Of a stretch of DNA of 64,000 bases, positions 1 to 10,520 are shown one piece after another. The stretch's first letter is position 1. The number at the start of each line of letters is the position of its first letter. The notes beneath the pieces are model-generated. The model saw only the letters and a program-made list of their open reading frames with translations. It made no database searches and was not told where the DNA came from. A program made the translations under genes and the position numbers. The stretch comes from Tilletia caries (lineage: Eukaryota > Basidiomycota > Exobasidiomycetes > Tilletiales > Tilletiaceae), in contig JALUTQ010000040.1 in the NCBI GenBank assembly GCA_032718865.1, positions 1,116,001-1,180,000 of the forward strand, read 5' to 3'.

Positions 1-1
1 A

Positions 2-157
2 CTTACGGGCGAAAATGAAGCCATCGATCGGGCACTTCGCTCCAAGGTCCGGCTCGCCGCCAACACATTCAACTTCTCGGCCGAAGCAGCCTGGTCCGCC
101 AACCCGATCTACGGCAAATGCCTCCTCCACTTCTGCCCCCGTTCCGACCATTAAATC
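2..157 (+). pseudogene. C-terminal fragment of an LTR-element protein
   Basis: An open frame enters from the window edge and stops at about 157, giving some 50 residues that end in NPIYGKCLLHF followed by a short tail. It sits just upstream of a purine-rich tract and the LTR at 407. The protein ending at 17919 occupies the same place before the related LTR at 18159 and ends in NAVYSACIRRY; by eye the two tails share an RS..R motif and a final N-x-[IV]-Y-x-x-C-[LI]-x-x-[FY] pattern. I infer that both are the C terminus of the same element-encoded protein. No known domain is recognised, and the similarity is weak enough to need a proper alignment. Confidence 0.35.
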
Positions 158-406
158 CGGCCCCGTTCCTCCCGACAAAAAATCATTTGCTTTATATCTT
201 TTCCCTGATAAAATTCCAAACAAAGCCCCACAAAAATACCACTTCTATAAAAAAATCACTGTTCCCACTTTCCCGAGCTTAAGATTATCATCCACCCACT
301 ACTTGTACACATATCCCTTCACATTCTCCTTTTACCTCTTTGCCAACCAAGAACCTTCCAGTGATGGATCGTAGTTACCGAGTAACAACGATCCAGAAGG
401 GGAGGA

Positions 407-1043
407 TGTAAGGGTTTGGCCCTTTTACTTCCGATGTTACTTTTACTAGCATATGGTCTCAAGTGGTGTTTTCATTAGCTGTGTACTCGCATAGGTTGTG
501 GCTATTCCAACCTTATGCTGAGCGCTCCCGTCCGCAGTAATGCGCAGCAGCGGGCCTACGTCATGCGCAGCAAGCGCAGTCGCCCGCAGCTGTGCGCAGT
601 AGTCGACCAACTTAATGCGCAGTCAAGCGCAGTCAAAGCGCAGCGCTGCGCAGTCGAAGCGCAGCAACTCTGCTCGCTCGGAGCAAAATCTGAAAGGCAT
701 ATAAAGAGCCAGCCTCCAGCTACTCCTTCACCTTTCGGTTCTCCCCGGCGTTTTCATTCGCATACCTCAGACACCTAACTTGGCAATCACAGAACATTGC
801 AGAGTTAAGTCTACCGTGTGATCGACTGAGTCTCATCTCCTCTATCCTTAACTACTCTACTCCCTCGACTGCTACCTCCTCACCCGCATACTTCCTGTCG
901 GGACTACTGGTTACGCTTGTTAGAGGAGACACACAGGCCAAAGTTCTTGCAGCACGTCCCTTCTGTCTCTATACAACGAGCGGTAGTACGTGCTAACTGC
1001 TAAGTACTGTCCAATACCTAGTCTACTAACTACTTGTTAGACA
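407..1043 (+). mobile_element. LTR (3' LTR or solo-like) of an unclassified LTR retrotransposon family
   Basis: The LTR begins TGTAAGGG directly after a polypurine tract (CCAGAAGGGGAGGA, 393-406). It has a TATA box (TATAAAG, 700-706), and about 75 bases later a block starting AACTTGGCAATCACAG (777-817) that is nearly identical to one in the LTR at 18159-18732, at the same distance from its TATA box. The same polypurine tract precedes both. The right end is uncertain; I placed it at TTAGACA (1043), which gives TG...CA ends. The U3 regions of the two copies are otherwise quite different, so they are distinct subfamilies. Confidence 0.6.
526..668 (+). repeat. GCGCAG word array in the LTR U3
   Basis: About ten copies of GCGCAG, often as GCGCAGTC, are packed into roughly 140 bases upstream of the LTR TATA box. 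Repeated short words in a U3 are commonly transcription-factor sites; that role is inference here. Confidence 0.6.
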
Positions 1044-1049
1044 GAAGAC

Positions 1050-1830
1050 TTCCTCAGACCGGGAATCTTTACACTCAAGGCTTCGAAAGGGAAGAGATCG
1101 AGCCGCTGGTGAGTGGCACGGTGGACTTCTCTCAGGCTCAGCCTGCTGGTTTCATTACAGCGTATGTGCGCTGGAAGTCTGAGCTTGGAGCTATGGTAGG
1201 GCTGACTAGCGATACAGCGAGCGCTGCCGAGCAAGAGGGGTGTGCCCTAAGCGGCGCTGCGTTGATGAAAGGTTGTCTTTTTCACTTCCTTCAGTTTGTG
1301 CAGCGCGTCCAGAGACCAGAACAACGGAAACTTCGTGCCGAAAGAGAAGCAGGAGAAGTTCGAGTGGCTGACTGCGGGGTTGCTCAAGGCCATGACCAAG
1401 GACCCCATCACTGACTGTGCCGCACAGTTGTTCGATCAGTTTCCAGATTGCTGCTATTGATTGTTGTGGTGGCTGGCGTGCGACACGACGGCCATGCTCT
1501 TTCCAGGTCTAAGTGTGATGCCGCTCTCGCAATGAAAGAGTCTGCTGTCGAGCATTTGAACTCTGGAGAAATTACATTCCATTTACTACCTGTGCTGCAG
1601 GACAGAGATGGATCATATCTCTGGCTTACAGTGCTTACAGAAACTCGCGGAACTGTTACAGGCCGAGCACGTTGCTGAAGAGAAGGGCAGGGCCACTCGC
1701 TATGGTAAGAGCGGCATTCCACCGACTTTAAAGAAAGGCAGAGGAGCTACGAAGAACAATGCTAACGATGGAAGGGCACCTGACGCTAATAAGTTCCTGA
1801 AACGTAAGCGTGCTGAATGCTGATAAGCAC
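1050..1830 (+). pseudogene. Possible Mutator-like transposase relic
   Basis: Open stretches in shifting frames read like pieces of one protein: a KGCLFHF motif near 1270, then FVPKEKQEKFEWLTAGLLKA in another frame near 1340, and a basic RYGKSGIPPTLKKGR stretch near 1700. A GC-hFHF motif followed by an Asn/Gly-Val-Pro segment resembles MULE transposase cores of fungi, and basic RYGK-x-G-x-PP tails are seen at the end of such proteins. Frame changes and stops show it is broken. I am not certain of the family; a profile search with the three frames joined would decide. Confidence 0.25.
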
Positions 1831-1943
1831 AATGATGCTGACTCTGACCTTGTTGATAATGTAGATGCCGATGCCAAGTCGGGGAAAGTTCCGGGCAGTC
1901 GTGCCAATAAAAGGCGCGACCCAACGGTAAGAAAAGCACAACG

Positions 1944-2510
1944 ATGACCACCACGTCCTCCAAGTCAACTTTTAAGACAAAACGCTCCGTCATTGGTAAG
2001 GCGGACGTGTTTTCTTACGCTCACTGTGGGCAGAATTGCTTTGTCACGAGTCTGATGGAGATTCTCTTTGGCTTTTACTTACACAGCAGCTCTCAAAGGG
2101 ACGCGCTACTCCCTCGGATGATGCAGGGAGGTGGGTTGAGTATTCTGACCCTTGCCTTGCAGCGTTGGCAACACGCATATGTGTTCATAACCACCGACGC
2201 GCAGCAAAACATATCGACCAGTCCTCGCAAATTATGCTCAAGTATATGAGGAACGACAAAAAGTGGAACAAAACACAGGAGCACGGGAACTGGTGGTGCC
2301 TTGCCCGTGCAGTTGCAGCGGAGACTGACTTTGAAGTTCAAGGCTTTTTCGCTTTCACGCAGCAAGAATTTCGCATTGCCCCGTCCACAGAGCTAACGCT
2401 AACCTTCTATGACCATCTGTCATTTGAAATACACTGCTTACGCAGAAGCTGGGTCCTTCGGGAAGGGGTTTCAGCGTTTCTTACGCGTCAAGTAATTCTG
2501 AACTCTGACG
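1944..2510 (+). pseudogene. Unidentified ORF remnants with a possible cysteine-protease-like box
   Basis: Two overlapping frames (1944-2249 and 2036-2572) appear to share one ancestral protein, broken by a frame change. The first contains CGQNCFVTSLMEILFGFYL, which is reminiscent of the Cys box of ubiquitin-hydrolase-like proteins that sometimes accompany fungal MULE elements; the second continues with W- and H-rich sequence to the start of the repeat element at 2511. I do not recognise the family with confidence. It may belong to the same relic as 1050-1830. Confidence 0.2.
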
Positions 2511-3769
2511 CAGGGCTCGGCACGACTATGGGATTTTACGACTATTACGACTATAGCCTCATACGACTATGAGCGACTATAGCCATAGCCGCTGATAGTC
2601 GCACTTACGACTATGACTATGACTATGCTCCAGAAAATGTAAGACAATAGTCGCCATAATCGTTAGAAATCTGGTCTAAAATTGATTTTGCGACTATAGT
2701 CGGACAATAGCTGGACGTCAAGCAAGGCTCGGACAGTTACTTACAGTTGTCCATTTTGGGTATACAGTACAGTACAGTTACAGTTATAACTTACCGCCAG
2801 CGCCTACAGTACAGTTACAGTTACAATTAAGTGACTTTAAGTTACTACAGTTACTGTATTTTTTCGTCGCGCACGGACCTCCAATCCCAAATTAAGTCAC
2901 TGTTACAGTTACTAACAGTTACTGTAGAAAAGTCTCAACGCAACTGTAACTTAAAAAGTGTTTTAAGTCACAGTTTTGCCTTTCAACTGTAAGTAACTGT
3001 ACGTCAACTGAAAGTAACTGTACGTGGCTGTCAGTGGCTGTGAGTGTTTTCTCAAACTGAAAGTGGCTTCCAGTAGTTTTTTTTTCAACTTAAACAGTGC
3101 TGTATAGTCATAGTAAGTTTGAACAGTTTGGGGCCCGAAAAATTCCAACTTAATCAACTGTACAGTTGACTGTACCCGGGCCCTACAGTTACAGTTATGA
3201 CTTATTAAGTCAACTTACCTATAGTCAAAGTGGGCACAGTTATACAGTCGCCGGGCCTTGACGTCAAGGCTATAGTCGCAGCAAACAATTCGGCTATAGT
3301 CCGACTATAGCATGTCATGGTCTGACTATAGCTTGGAGTTGCGACTATAGCCGCAGGCCCGACCGCCACCGCTATAGTCAGACTATGACATCCATTGCCC
3401 ATGAAACACTATAGCCAGTCATAGTGCGAATATTATCGTTGGATAGTCGAACCATAGCCTGACTATATACGATTTTAGACAATGGAAGGCGACCTACACT
3501 TTAACTATTTATAGTCTGAAATTTTACGTGCAACTATAGTGCGAAAATTATTGTCCCAAAGTCCGACTATAGTGGCGCACTGGCGTTCCAATTTTGGCTA
3601 TAGTCACACTATAGTGCAAAATTTGGCTGCGCAAAATCCTGCAACTATAGTCGACTGTGGCACTATAGTCAGACTTGCGACTATGACTATTTCGGATTTT
3701 CAAAAAACGGCTACGACTACGACTATGACTATGCCAAAAAAGTGCGACTACAGTCGGAGCCGAGCCCTG
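2511..3769. mobile_element. Non-autonomous hAT-like element of CTATAGTC words (outer element)
   Basis: The left end CAGGGCTCGG (2511-2520) and right end CCGAGCCCTG (3760-3769) are perfect 10 bp inverted repeats of hAT-like type. Between them, outside the nested element at 2723-3260, the DNA is built from CTATAGTC, GACTATAG and GACTATGA words; GACTATAGTC is itself a palindrome. The flanking 8 bp do not match (CTCTGACG against ACTGGGAG), so either the target duplication has decayed or the two ends come from different copies. No coding sequence is present. Confidence 0.5.
2723..3260. mobile_element. Non-autonomous hAT-like element of ACAGTTAC words, nested, with 8 bp TSD
   Basis: The element runs from CAAGGCTCGG to CCGGGCCTTG (10 bp inverted ends, one mismatch) and is flanked on both sides by the exact 8 bp ACGTCAAG (2715-2722 and 3261-3268). 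An 8 bp target duplication with short CA-type ends is characteristic of hAT. The inside is made almost wholly of TTACAGTTA, AACTGTAAGT and AAGTTA words with no ORF. It interrupts the CTATAGTC-type element, which resumes directly after the right TSD copy. Confidence 0.75.
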
Positions 3770-3881
3770 ACTGGGAGCAACGAGATCAGAAGAACGTGAA
3801 GAAGCCGTGCCGTCGCAACTGTGCAGAGAGCTGTAGATACACAGGTGCTGAGGCCCCAAATGTTAGCATTGCACGTCAGAG

Positions 3882-4519
3882 CAAGGCTCGGCAACTTACC
3901 AACTTACCTAACTGCAACTGCGGGTAAGTTAACTTAATCTAGTTAAACTGTGACTAAACTGCGGGCGACGGAGCCTCCGGAAAAATTAAGTCAACTTAAA
4001 CTGTATGGGCCCGGGCACGGTAACTTATAGTCACTAGAAGTTGTCGTTCGCAAGCCGAAGATTTGACCCAACTTACTGTTACTCACAGCTACCTGTGTCC
4101 AGTAACTAACAATAACTGTAACAAGTAACTATTAACAACTGTGTCTATAATAACTAATAATTACTGTAACAAGTAACTATCAATAACTAAAAAGTATGAG
4201 TCTTTCGAGGTAGTCAAGAGAGGAAACATGTACGAGCGAGCGCGGAGGCGGCAAAGTATGTGCCTAAAGGCAAACTGGAATAGTACAAGACATCTTGAGG
4301 TAGATGCCGCGTGAACTGGGTGACTGAGACGCGATTAAGTTACTATAAATAACTGTAAGTAACGTATAGTGACAGGCTCAAAATTAAGTTAACTGTAATG
4401 ATAGTAAGTGGCTAAACTGTGACTAAACTAAACTGCGGGCGCCGGCGCCGGGTTCCAACTGCAACTAAACTTAACTGCGGACCAAAAATGGACAACTTAT
4501 GATAACTGGCCGAGCCTTG
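3882..4519. mobile_element. Third hAT-like short-word element
   Basis: CAAGGCTCGG (3882-3891) and CCGAGCCTTG (4510-4519) form perfect 10 bp inverted ends. The interior is again AT-rich and built of AACTTA, TAACTGTAAC and AAACTGTGACT words, related to the 2723-3260 element. The flanking 8 bp do not match (CGTCAGAG against AGTAATAT), so the insertion footprint is lost or the ends are of mixed origin. Confidence 0.5.
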
Positions 4520-4690
4520 AGTAATATCATAATACTATAGTACTACCCCCTTTTTGGCCTTGGAGAACAGTAGTATTATAGGAAATACTACCATACTATC
4601 CTATCCTATATACCACCTTCCCCCTCCCGACGACCAAAGGTAGTATGGAGTATACTACCGGAGCCCCTGAAAACAGTATAATATAGCATA
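4520..4690. repeat. TAGTAT/ATACTAC word repeat
   Basis: A further short tract rich in TAGTAC, AGTAGTAT and ATACTACC in both orientations, adjoining the third short-word element. It has the same construction style with a third word set. No ORF and no clear termini are seen. Confidence 0.4.
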
Positions 4691-5480
4691 ATGTTCAACA
4701 CTGACTGTATATTTCGAAGCACTGACTCGGCTGGTGCCGTTTATGGGTCGCTGACCGCGGTTCCGAAGGGAGACAGCTGCGACGCCCCAGCCCCCAATTT
4801 CGAGGACATCGGTACTACAGCTGCGGTTTCTCAACTCCTTGTGGCGCGGCGGCCAGATATTACTCGGGCTTCAACTATTTGACCTCATTTGCAAGGCCTA
4901 AACCTGCAGTAAGGACGAGGTGGTACGATGACAGTGGGTAAATAGGTGTGAAAAAATTCCGCCTCGTCCCCGTTATCGCTCGCGCGCATATCCGTCGTCT
5001 CCTTCTCCGTCTTGCTCATGTGCCTTCCACAGACGACGGCCCACGTTGCGCTCGTGCTCTTCTCCCCCGCGCGACATCCCCGGTCTCCCTCGCTCGCGAT
5101 CCCGCTCCCGCCCATCCATCGCCCCCGTCGTCGAGACATCCCTGCTCGTCGCCGACACCCCTCGCTCGCTCGCGGTCCGCCGTTTTCGCCCATGTTATCC
5201 CCCCCTCGCCTTGGCGTTCCCGCTCGCTCTCCGCGCTCATCGCGCTTCAGTATCAGACTCAGGCGCCGGTCTCGACCCCACTCCCTTTTTCCGTTGTGAG
5301 TTTTTCCTGTTTCAGTCTTCACACTCGCATTCTCATGTCTCTGACATTAGTTGCACACATACAATAATTGAACAATTCCAACAATCAATAGACTCCAATC
5401 ATCTCTCGTTCTCGACTCGTGCGGTGTGATTCAAAAAAGGCATTCATCGTACATCTGTACATGAGCAAGCCTATGCAGAC
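4691..5480. other. Non-coding stretch upstream of the first Harbinger transposase
   Basis: CT-rich on the plus strand, with several short overlapping open frames but no protein-like composition. It probably holds the promoter and 5' untranslated part of the transposase gene that follows. I found no terminal inverted repeat here that pairs with the far side. Confidence 0.3.
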
Positions 5481-7244
5481 TTGGAGGATGCCCTATGGGC
5501 TTTGTAGGCTGCGGATGCGCTCGACACAGACTCAGATTCCGACACCGAAATGACCGACAGCATCAACACACGTTTTCCGTCTCTTACAGCACTCTCTTTG
5601 GCAACCTCAGTCCCTGTTCTGCCTACCCTCCCACCTCTCTCTCTCTTCCACCGACTTCTTCCATTTCTTCGCCAGACGAGAACGACACAACGCAAGACGC
5701 GTTGATCGACGAGATTGTTCACGCAGCAACCTCGAGGTATTTAGAGGAGAGAAGACCAGTCTATCGGACAGGGTAAATGATTGAAATTCTTCTATTTAAT
5801 AAAATATAGTGAGCTGTGAGAGCGAGATTTTCAAAAGGACCATAGGCTTTCAGGTGCTGATTCTTTCTCGTGTCCTTCTTCTCCTTCCTTCCCTGATCAT
5901 TCGATAATTCCAAAGCCGTCCAGCAGCCTTTCGCGAGGAAGTCCGTGTCTCTCCTGAAGCTTTCGATTTCATTCTCAACTCGATCCGCAACTTTCAGGGT
6001 TTCGAGAGCGAGGGTGCGTCATTTTCACAGGTGGCCCCCGAAGTTCAACTGTCTGTTTTCCTGTATCGCCTTGGCCACTACGGAAACGGGGCGTCAGTAC
6101 AGAAGGTCGCCAGCTACTTTGGGCTGGGGAAGGGAACGGTGGTGAAGGTTAGCAATCGAGTCTTGCAAGCTGTGCTGCGAATTGAGGCTCTGCGGAAGAA
6201 CGTCAGATGGCCTGCGACCGGTTCGGAAAGGGGACAATCCAAGGACGAAGCGGCACAGCGATCGATCCCAGAATGGAGGGGTCGTGCGCGGTCAATGGCG
6301 CCACGGTGCCACTCATGGAGAAGCCGCTTCTGTACGGGCCAGCATGGTATGATAGGAAGGGAACATATAGTGTGAACATGCAAGTAAGTCGACATCATCG
6401 CAGACCGCGAGCGCCAGCAATGCAGTGGTACTGATACAATCTCTTCCACGTTACAGATAGTAAACGACCATCAGATGAACATTATCTATTTCTCAGTGGG
6501 ACGGACAGGGAGTCGGATACCCTTTTCGCCCAGCACCACGCAACAATGTCGAACCCGGAGAGTGGTGCTGGGGCCTGGGCGGGCGCCGGATAAAAAAAGC
6601 AGGATTGGTTGGTAAGCAAGATCAGTCAGAGCGAGACGTAAAGGACAGCACTCTGACGATCTTAGACACTCTTCAGGTTCTCCCTTTCACACGTCCTCAA
6701 AAGGACGAGGTGAAGAACAAGCAATATAACTACTATTTGTCTCGAATCAGGATCAGCTCGGAGCACTCCATTGGGTGGCTCAAGGGAAGGTGGCAGAGTC
6801 TGAGGGAGTCAAGGAGATACGAATCAAGATCAAAACTGAGGTAGGTAAGCATAAATCAAACGAGCGCACAATGATTCCAATAGCTGAACTTTCTTCTCCT
6901 CCTCCCGCACTCTACAAGGAGACGTCCAGTATGCATGTTGCTGGCTCAGAGCCGCGGTTTTGCTGCATCAGACGGCCAAGAAGGTGGAAAACGGAGAAGC
7001 AGAGGAGAACCCCTTCTACAACGAAGAAGCGGAATGGGAGAGAGGGGAGCGGGGAGAGGAGCGGACACAGGAGCGAAAAAAGGAGCGGGATGGGGGTGCA
7101 GATCCTAATGGCCACGCGGAAGGACTGCAGACACCTGTCCGAGGGCGAGTGGCGAAGCTGGCGCGCGCAGACGAATGCCGCAACGCTCTGATGTCAATGA
7201 TATGTAAATCATTCCCTCCCAGAGCCTCTCGGCGTGCAAGTTAA
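5481..7244 (+). pseudogene. Decayed PIF/Harbinger (HARBI1-like) transposase
   Basis: The exons read in different frames but give a recognisable HARBI1-type nuclease: an acidic first exon ending near 5776 (LIDEIVHAATSRYLEE), then VAPEVQLSVFLYRLGHYGNG and a helix-turn-helix (KVASYFGLGKGTVVKV, about 6100-6160), RKGTYSVNMQ near 6355, IVNDHQMNIIYFSVGRTGS near 6460, and the final catalytic helix SSEHSIGWLKGRWQSLRE near 6755. The last exon carries a conserved ACC-LH core and a charged tail. The residue expected to be the first catalytic Asp lies in AVNGATVPL and is Asn (AAT), and the region around the second Asp is scrambled. The element is therefore probably dead. An accessory Myb-like ORF lies convergently downstream. 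Confidence 0.7.
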
Positions 7245-7307
7245 CTCATTCAGACAATGCACATTACAGATTCATGAGCCCAAGAACGTAGGATGTATTT
7301 GGGAAGA

Positions 7308-8373
7308 CTATTGCATGGATCCTCCACCCAGTTGAAGCTCAAGCTGTAGGCGTTGGATTCCAAGCCTCTCCGTCTCTTGCTTCTCCTTCTCCGTTTTCCT
7401 CTTCTCCCTCTCCATAGCCAGTTCCGCTTCCGCTTTGGCCTTCTCGTGGGCAATGAGCTCGCGACGCTCATCTGCCTTGGCATCGAGCTTGGATTGCTGC
7501 ATACTGGCGACCACGTTCAACGGCTTCCTCTTCTTAGGGGAGGGTTCAACAAGGCTCTTCGGGGAAGGCTGGTAGCAGGTAGAAGGAAATAAAAGGTCGA
7601 AGAACCATCAATAAATATTGAAGAGATCATCATATGTAAGTCAAAGGCCAAAGCTGTCTCGAGCAACGGAAAAAGTGACATACATACCCTCTTAGCTCCA
7701 CGGTCGTCACGACCTCCCTCTTCACTCGCATCCCCGTTCGCCTCCCTGCTTTCTTGTGCTGGATGACCACGTGCTTAACACGTGGCACCAGTATCTTATC
7801 TCTCTTTTCCTTTCTCTTATCTTCCTTTCTCTTTCTTTTTCTCTCGCATCTCTGCATAGCAACACCTGCCTCCACTTCCCTTGCCCTTTTCCCACGTTAC
7901 ACTTCTCTCTCGCCCTCATCCTTACCCTTCTCGAGCTCATCGTTGTACTTAGTTCTTTCTCCCTGTCAATTACTCACTCTTCACTTGTTGCATATTGCTT
8001 CGCACCGCTAGTTTATCTAGTATATTTCTGCCCCCTGCGTCACATTTCTCACATCACCATCTTGCTCAACCTTCTCATCTGCAGCCACTTCGTCTCCTTC
8101 CTCCTCCTCACCATCATCATCATCTTCCCCCATCTTCCAGCTCGTCCTCGTCCTCCGAAGGCTCGTTTTCCCCTGATCCCCTTCGTCTATTTTTACCCTT
8201 CTGAATTCGAGTCTCCAACGTCTCGGGGCCTCCATCGGCGGCGCTGTTGCTGACCGCCTTCGCTCCAATGTCCAAACTCCCCTTGACAAGTAGTCCATAT
8301 TAGGAGAACAGCTGTGACGGATAACCTCCGACATTGCTTGAGTGGGACACAACCAGAAAATGATAAATTGCAA
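7308..8373 (-). pseudogene. Harbinger accessory (Myb-like partner) gene, partial
   Basis: On the minus strand the last exon (about 7565 to the stop at 7308) encodes a nuclear-localisation-like PKKRKP followed by a long charged helix (EKAKAEAELAMEREKRKTEKEK) ending LQLELQLGGGSMQ. Upstream pieces near 7650-7800 (HVVIQHKKAGRRTGMRVKREVV) and an acidic piece near 8020-8190 probably belong to the same gene, but exon joins are unclear. The convergent position beside a Harbinger transposase and the coiled-coil C terminus mirror the second Harbinger element (11621-12866), which supports the identity. Known Harbinger elements need a Myb/SANT partner for DNA binding and nuclear import of the transposase. 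Confidence 0.5.
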
Positions 8374-9230
8374 AACGAAAACTCGGCGCGCGGAGCGCGC
8401 TAACTTTGGCTCTCAACCATCACTTGCGAGGACTTCCTAAGCAAAGAAGGCACTTGACAACGCTTCCCTCATGCTCATGCAGGTCGCGCAACGGCTGATC
8501 TCCGCCCTCGAGTCTCGATTACCTGCTTGCTCTGCCTGGTTCTCTAGAGCATCATTCGAAATTCAACAGCATTGATGTTAGATCGAGCTCAATGACAACG
8601 ACTGCCGACTGAAGGAGTAAGCTGAACAAGATAGTAATGACTGTATCCTCGGGTACACCAAAGGAACAAATTCCAAGGAACAAACCTCATCCCATGGATT
8701 AGTGACAGGTAGCTACTTTGCGTGATTGCCTGACAAGTGTAAGTGACAGACAGATGACTGCCGCTATTACAATCGGAAATCAGATAGGTGGAAGCACAAG
8801 AAATTCAGTGAAGACAGAAGGGAGCGAACGTCACCAGGAAGAAATATGGCCTGGCGAGCTCAGACCAGGCCAGGCTGCAGCAAGGACGCCGGCGCCTTCT
8901 AGACGAGGCCACAGGCTGAAAACGAGAAGTGATGATGAAAAATGATCTGAAAATGGAAAGGCACCGTTCGAGATGCGTCAGAGTCATGGATGTCAATGGA
9001 CAGAATAAACAAAGACAACGCACTCACGCAAGCACGAAAAGAACCGCAGGATTGCGCGCATCAGCATGCTGCATGCGCAGTGGGGAGAAGCAGCCAAAAC
9101 GAGGAGAGAGTCAAGTGGCTTGGTGTGGTTGGTGGGGTGGATGATACCGGACACGCTGCAGCTCCTAGCTGCATGCCGATGACGCGACGCGCAACCCAGC
9201 CGAAAGCTGAAGAGGAGTGGCTCTAAGGAT
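8374..9230. other. No gene seen
   Basis: Short open frames only, none with protein-like composition or recognisable motif. It may contain the right end of the first Harbinger element, but no terminal inverted repeat was identified. Confidence 0.3.
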
Positions 9231-9840
9231 GCACTCGATCTCCGACCTCCGCTGTCGGTGACGGAGATTTCGTCTCCCCTCCCTTCCGGAGATAAAATCT
9301 CCGCCATTTCGTCTCCGCAGCATCAAGAGAAGTTTTGGCGGATAAGGACAGCGCAGGACCGGAGATGGTTCTCAAAAACGGCATCTCCGCCGGAACTCCC
9401 CTCCTTCACCAGGGGCAAGGAAACCACATGAAACCAGATGAGACTTCAAAGTTTCAGCGGAGTTTTTGCCAGTCTCATCGATTGAGAGAATGTCTCATGT
9501 CACGTGTGGGGGTCTCAAGTCTGGATCGGATCGCCGATCCTGGCTCCGGACTAATCCCCGACGCACCCTCACGGCTCACTGGTACCGAATCTTCACCAGA
9601 TTCTCTTCCAGAACGGTCAAGGTTGGCTCCTTCAGGCTTCGTTGCTCACAAGGACGATGCTGATGATCAAAGTTGTCATTGGGTCGTCGACCTCAGGGAA
9701 GATGAGCCACTTAGTAACGGAGGAGAGGAGTTCCGGCAGAGATGTCGCGGAGGCGGGCGGAGATTGGCGGAGCTCCGGGTCATCTCCGCCGCAAATGGGG
9801 GAGAGAGACGCCCGCTCGGGGATAAAAGGCAAAAGGAATA
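9231..9840. repeat. CTCCGCC/GGAGAT-rich repeat relic
   Basis: The region is dense in CTCCGCC, GGAGAT and CGTCTCC words in both orientations, including the near-palindrome GGAGATTTCGTCTCC near 9262. Similar subterminal CGGAG words fill the 15887-16674 hAT-type element and 21140-21650. No matching termini were found, so it is likely a decayed non-autonomous element. Confidence 0.4.
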
Positions 9841-10520
9841 AAAACCTACTCATCGGCGGCCAACCGTTGAGAAGGTATCAAGATTATAAGTATTTGTGTG
9901 GTGAAAGTAGGGGTCTTTCGCCCCCACGGCATGAGTGTCGTCAAAAGCTCATTATGCCGTAATCAATTTAGTCATGCCGCCTCCAATTTTTCTTTTCGCA
10001 GCACATGAACTTTAAACTCAGGCTAGATTGTGTGATCACCTGGATGATCACGGCTCACGCCGATCATCCGGAAGTAACAAGCAAACTTTCTGCGAGCCAG
10101 ATGCGGACCATGACCACCCCTCACCAGGTCCCAGTCGTGAGTGTCTCGTTTCCCTGCATTCCGAACAATGGCTGACATTTTTCCATTGCCTTTCTGATAC
10201 AGTAAACACACTTGGCCGTTGTTCCTTCGCGCCCTGCTGCGCCGTTGCCGTGCTCCTCTGCCTTGCTGCCTGTCGGTGCCCCGTGCTGCGTGCCCCGTGT
10301 GCCCCCTCGCCCGCACCCGCTCGTCCGTTCGTTCCGTACGCTGCTGCGCCTCGCACGCTGTCTCTTGCCCACCGCTACGCGTCCGTCTTGTCGCTGGTAC
10401 CCGTAAGCAGCCCCGCCCCTCCCCTGTCTCTCGTTTACGCGTCAGCAGCGCGTATCGTCCTCACTCTCCAGTCACTGATCATATGCACCTTGCCTTCGCT
10501 ATCTAGTCTATTTTCACGCA

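Noticed and set aside
2530..3760. CRISPR-like array of CTATAGTC repeats
   Set aside because: Repeat spacing is irregular, the words are 8 bases and degenerate, and there are no unique spacers of constant length. The ends are transposon-like.
5012..5429. Several overlapping Arg/Ser/Pro-rich frames
   Set aside because: They overlap each other on both strands in CT-rich DNA, with no domain or conserved motif.
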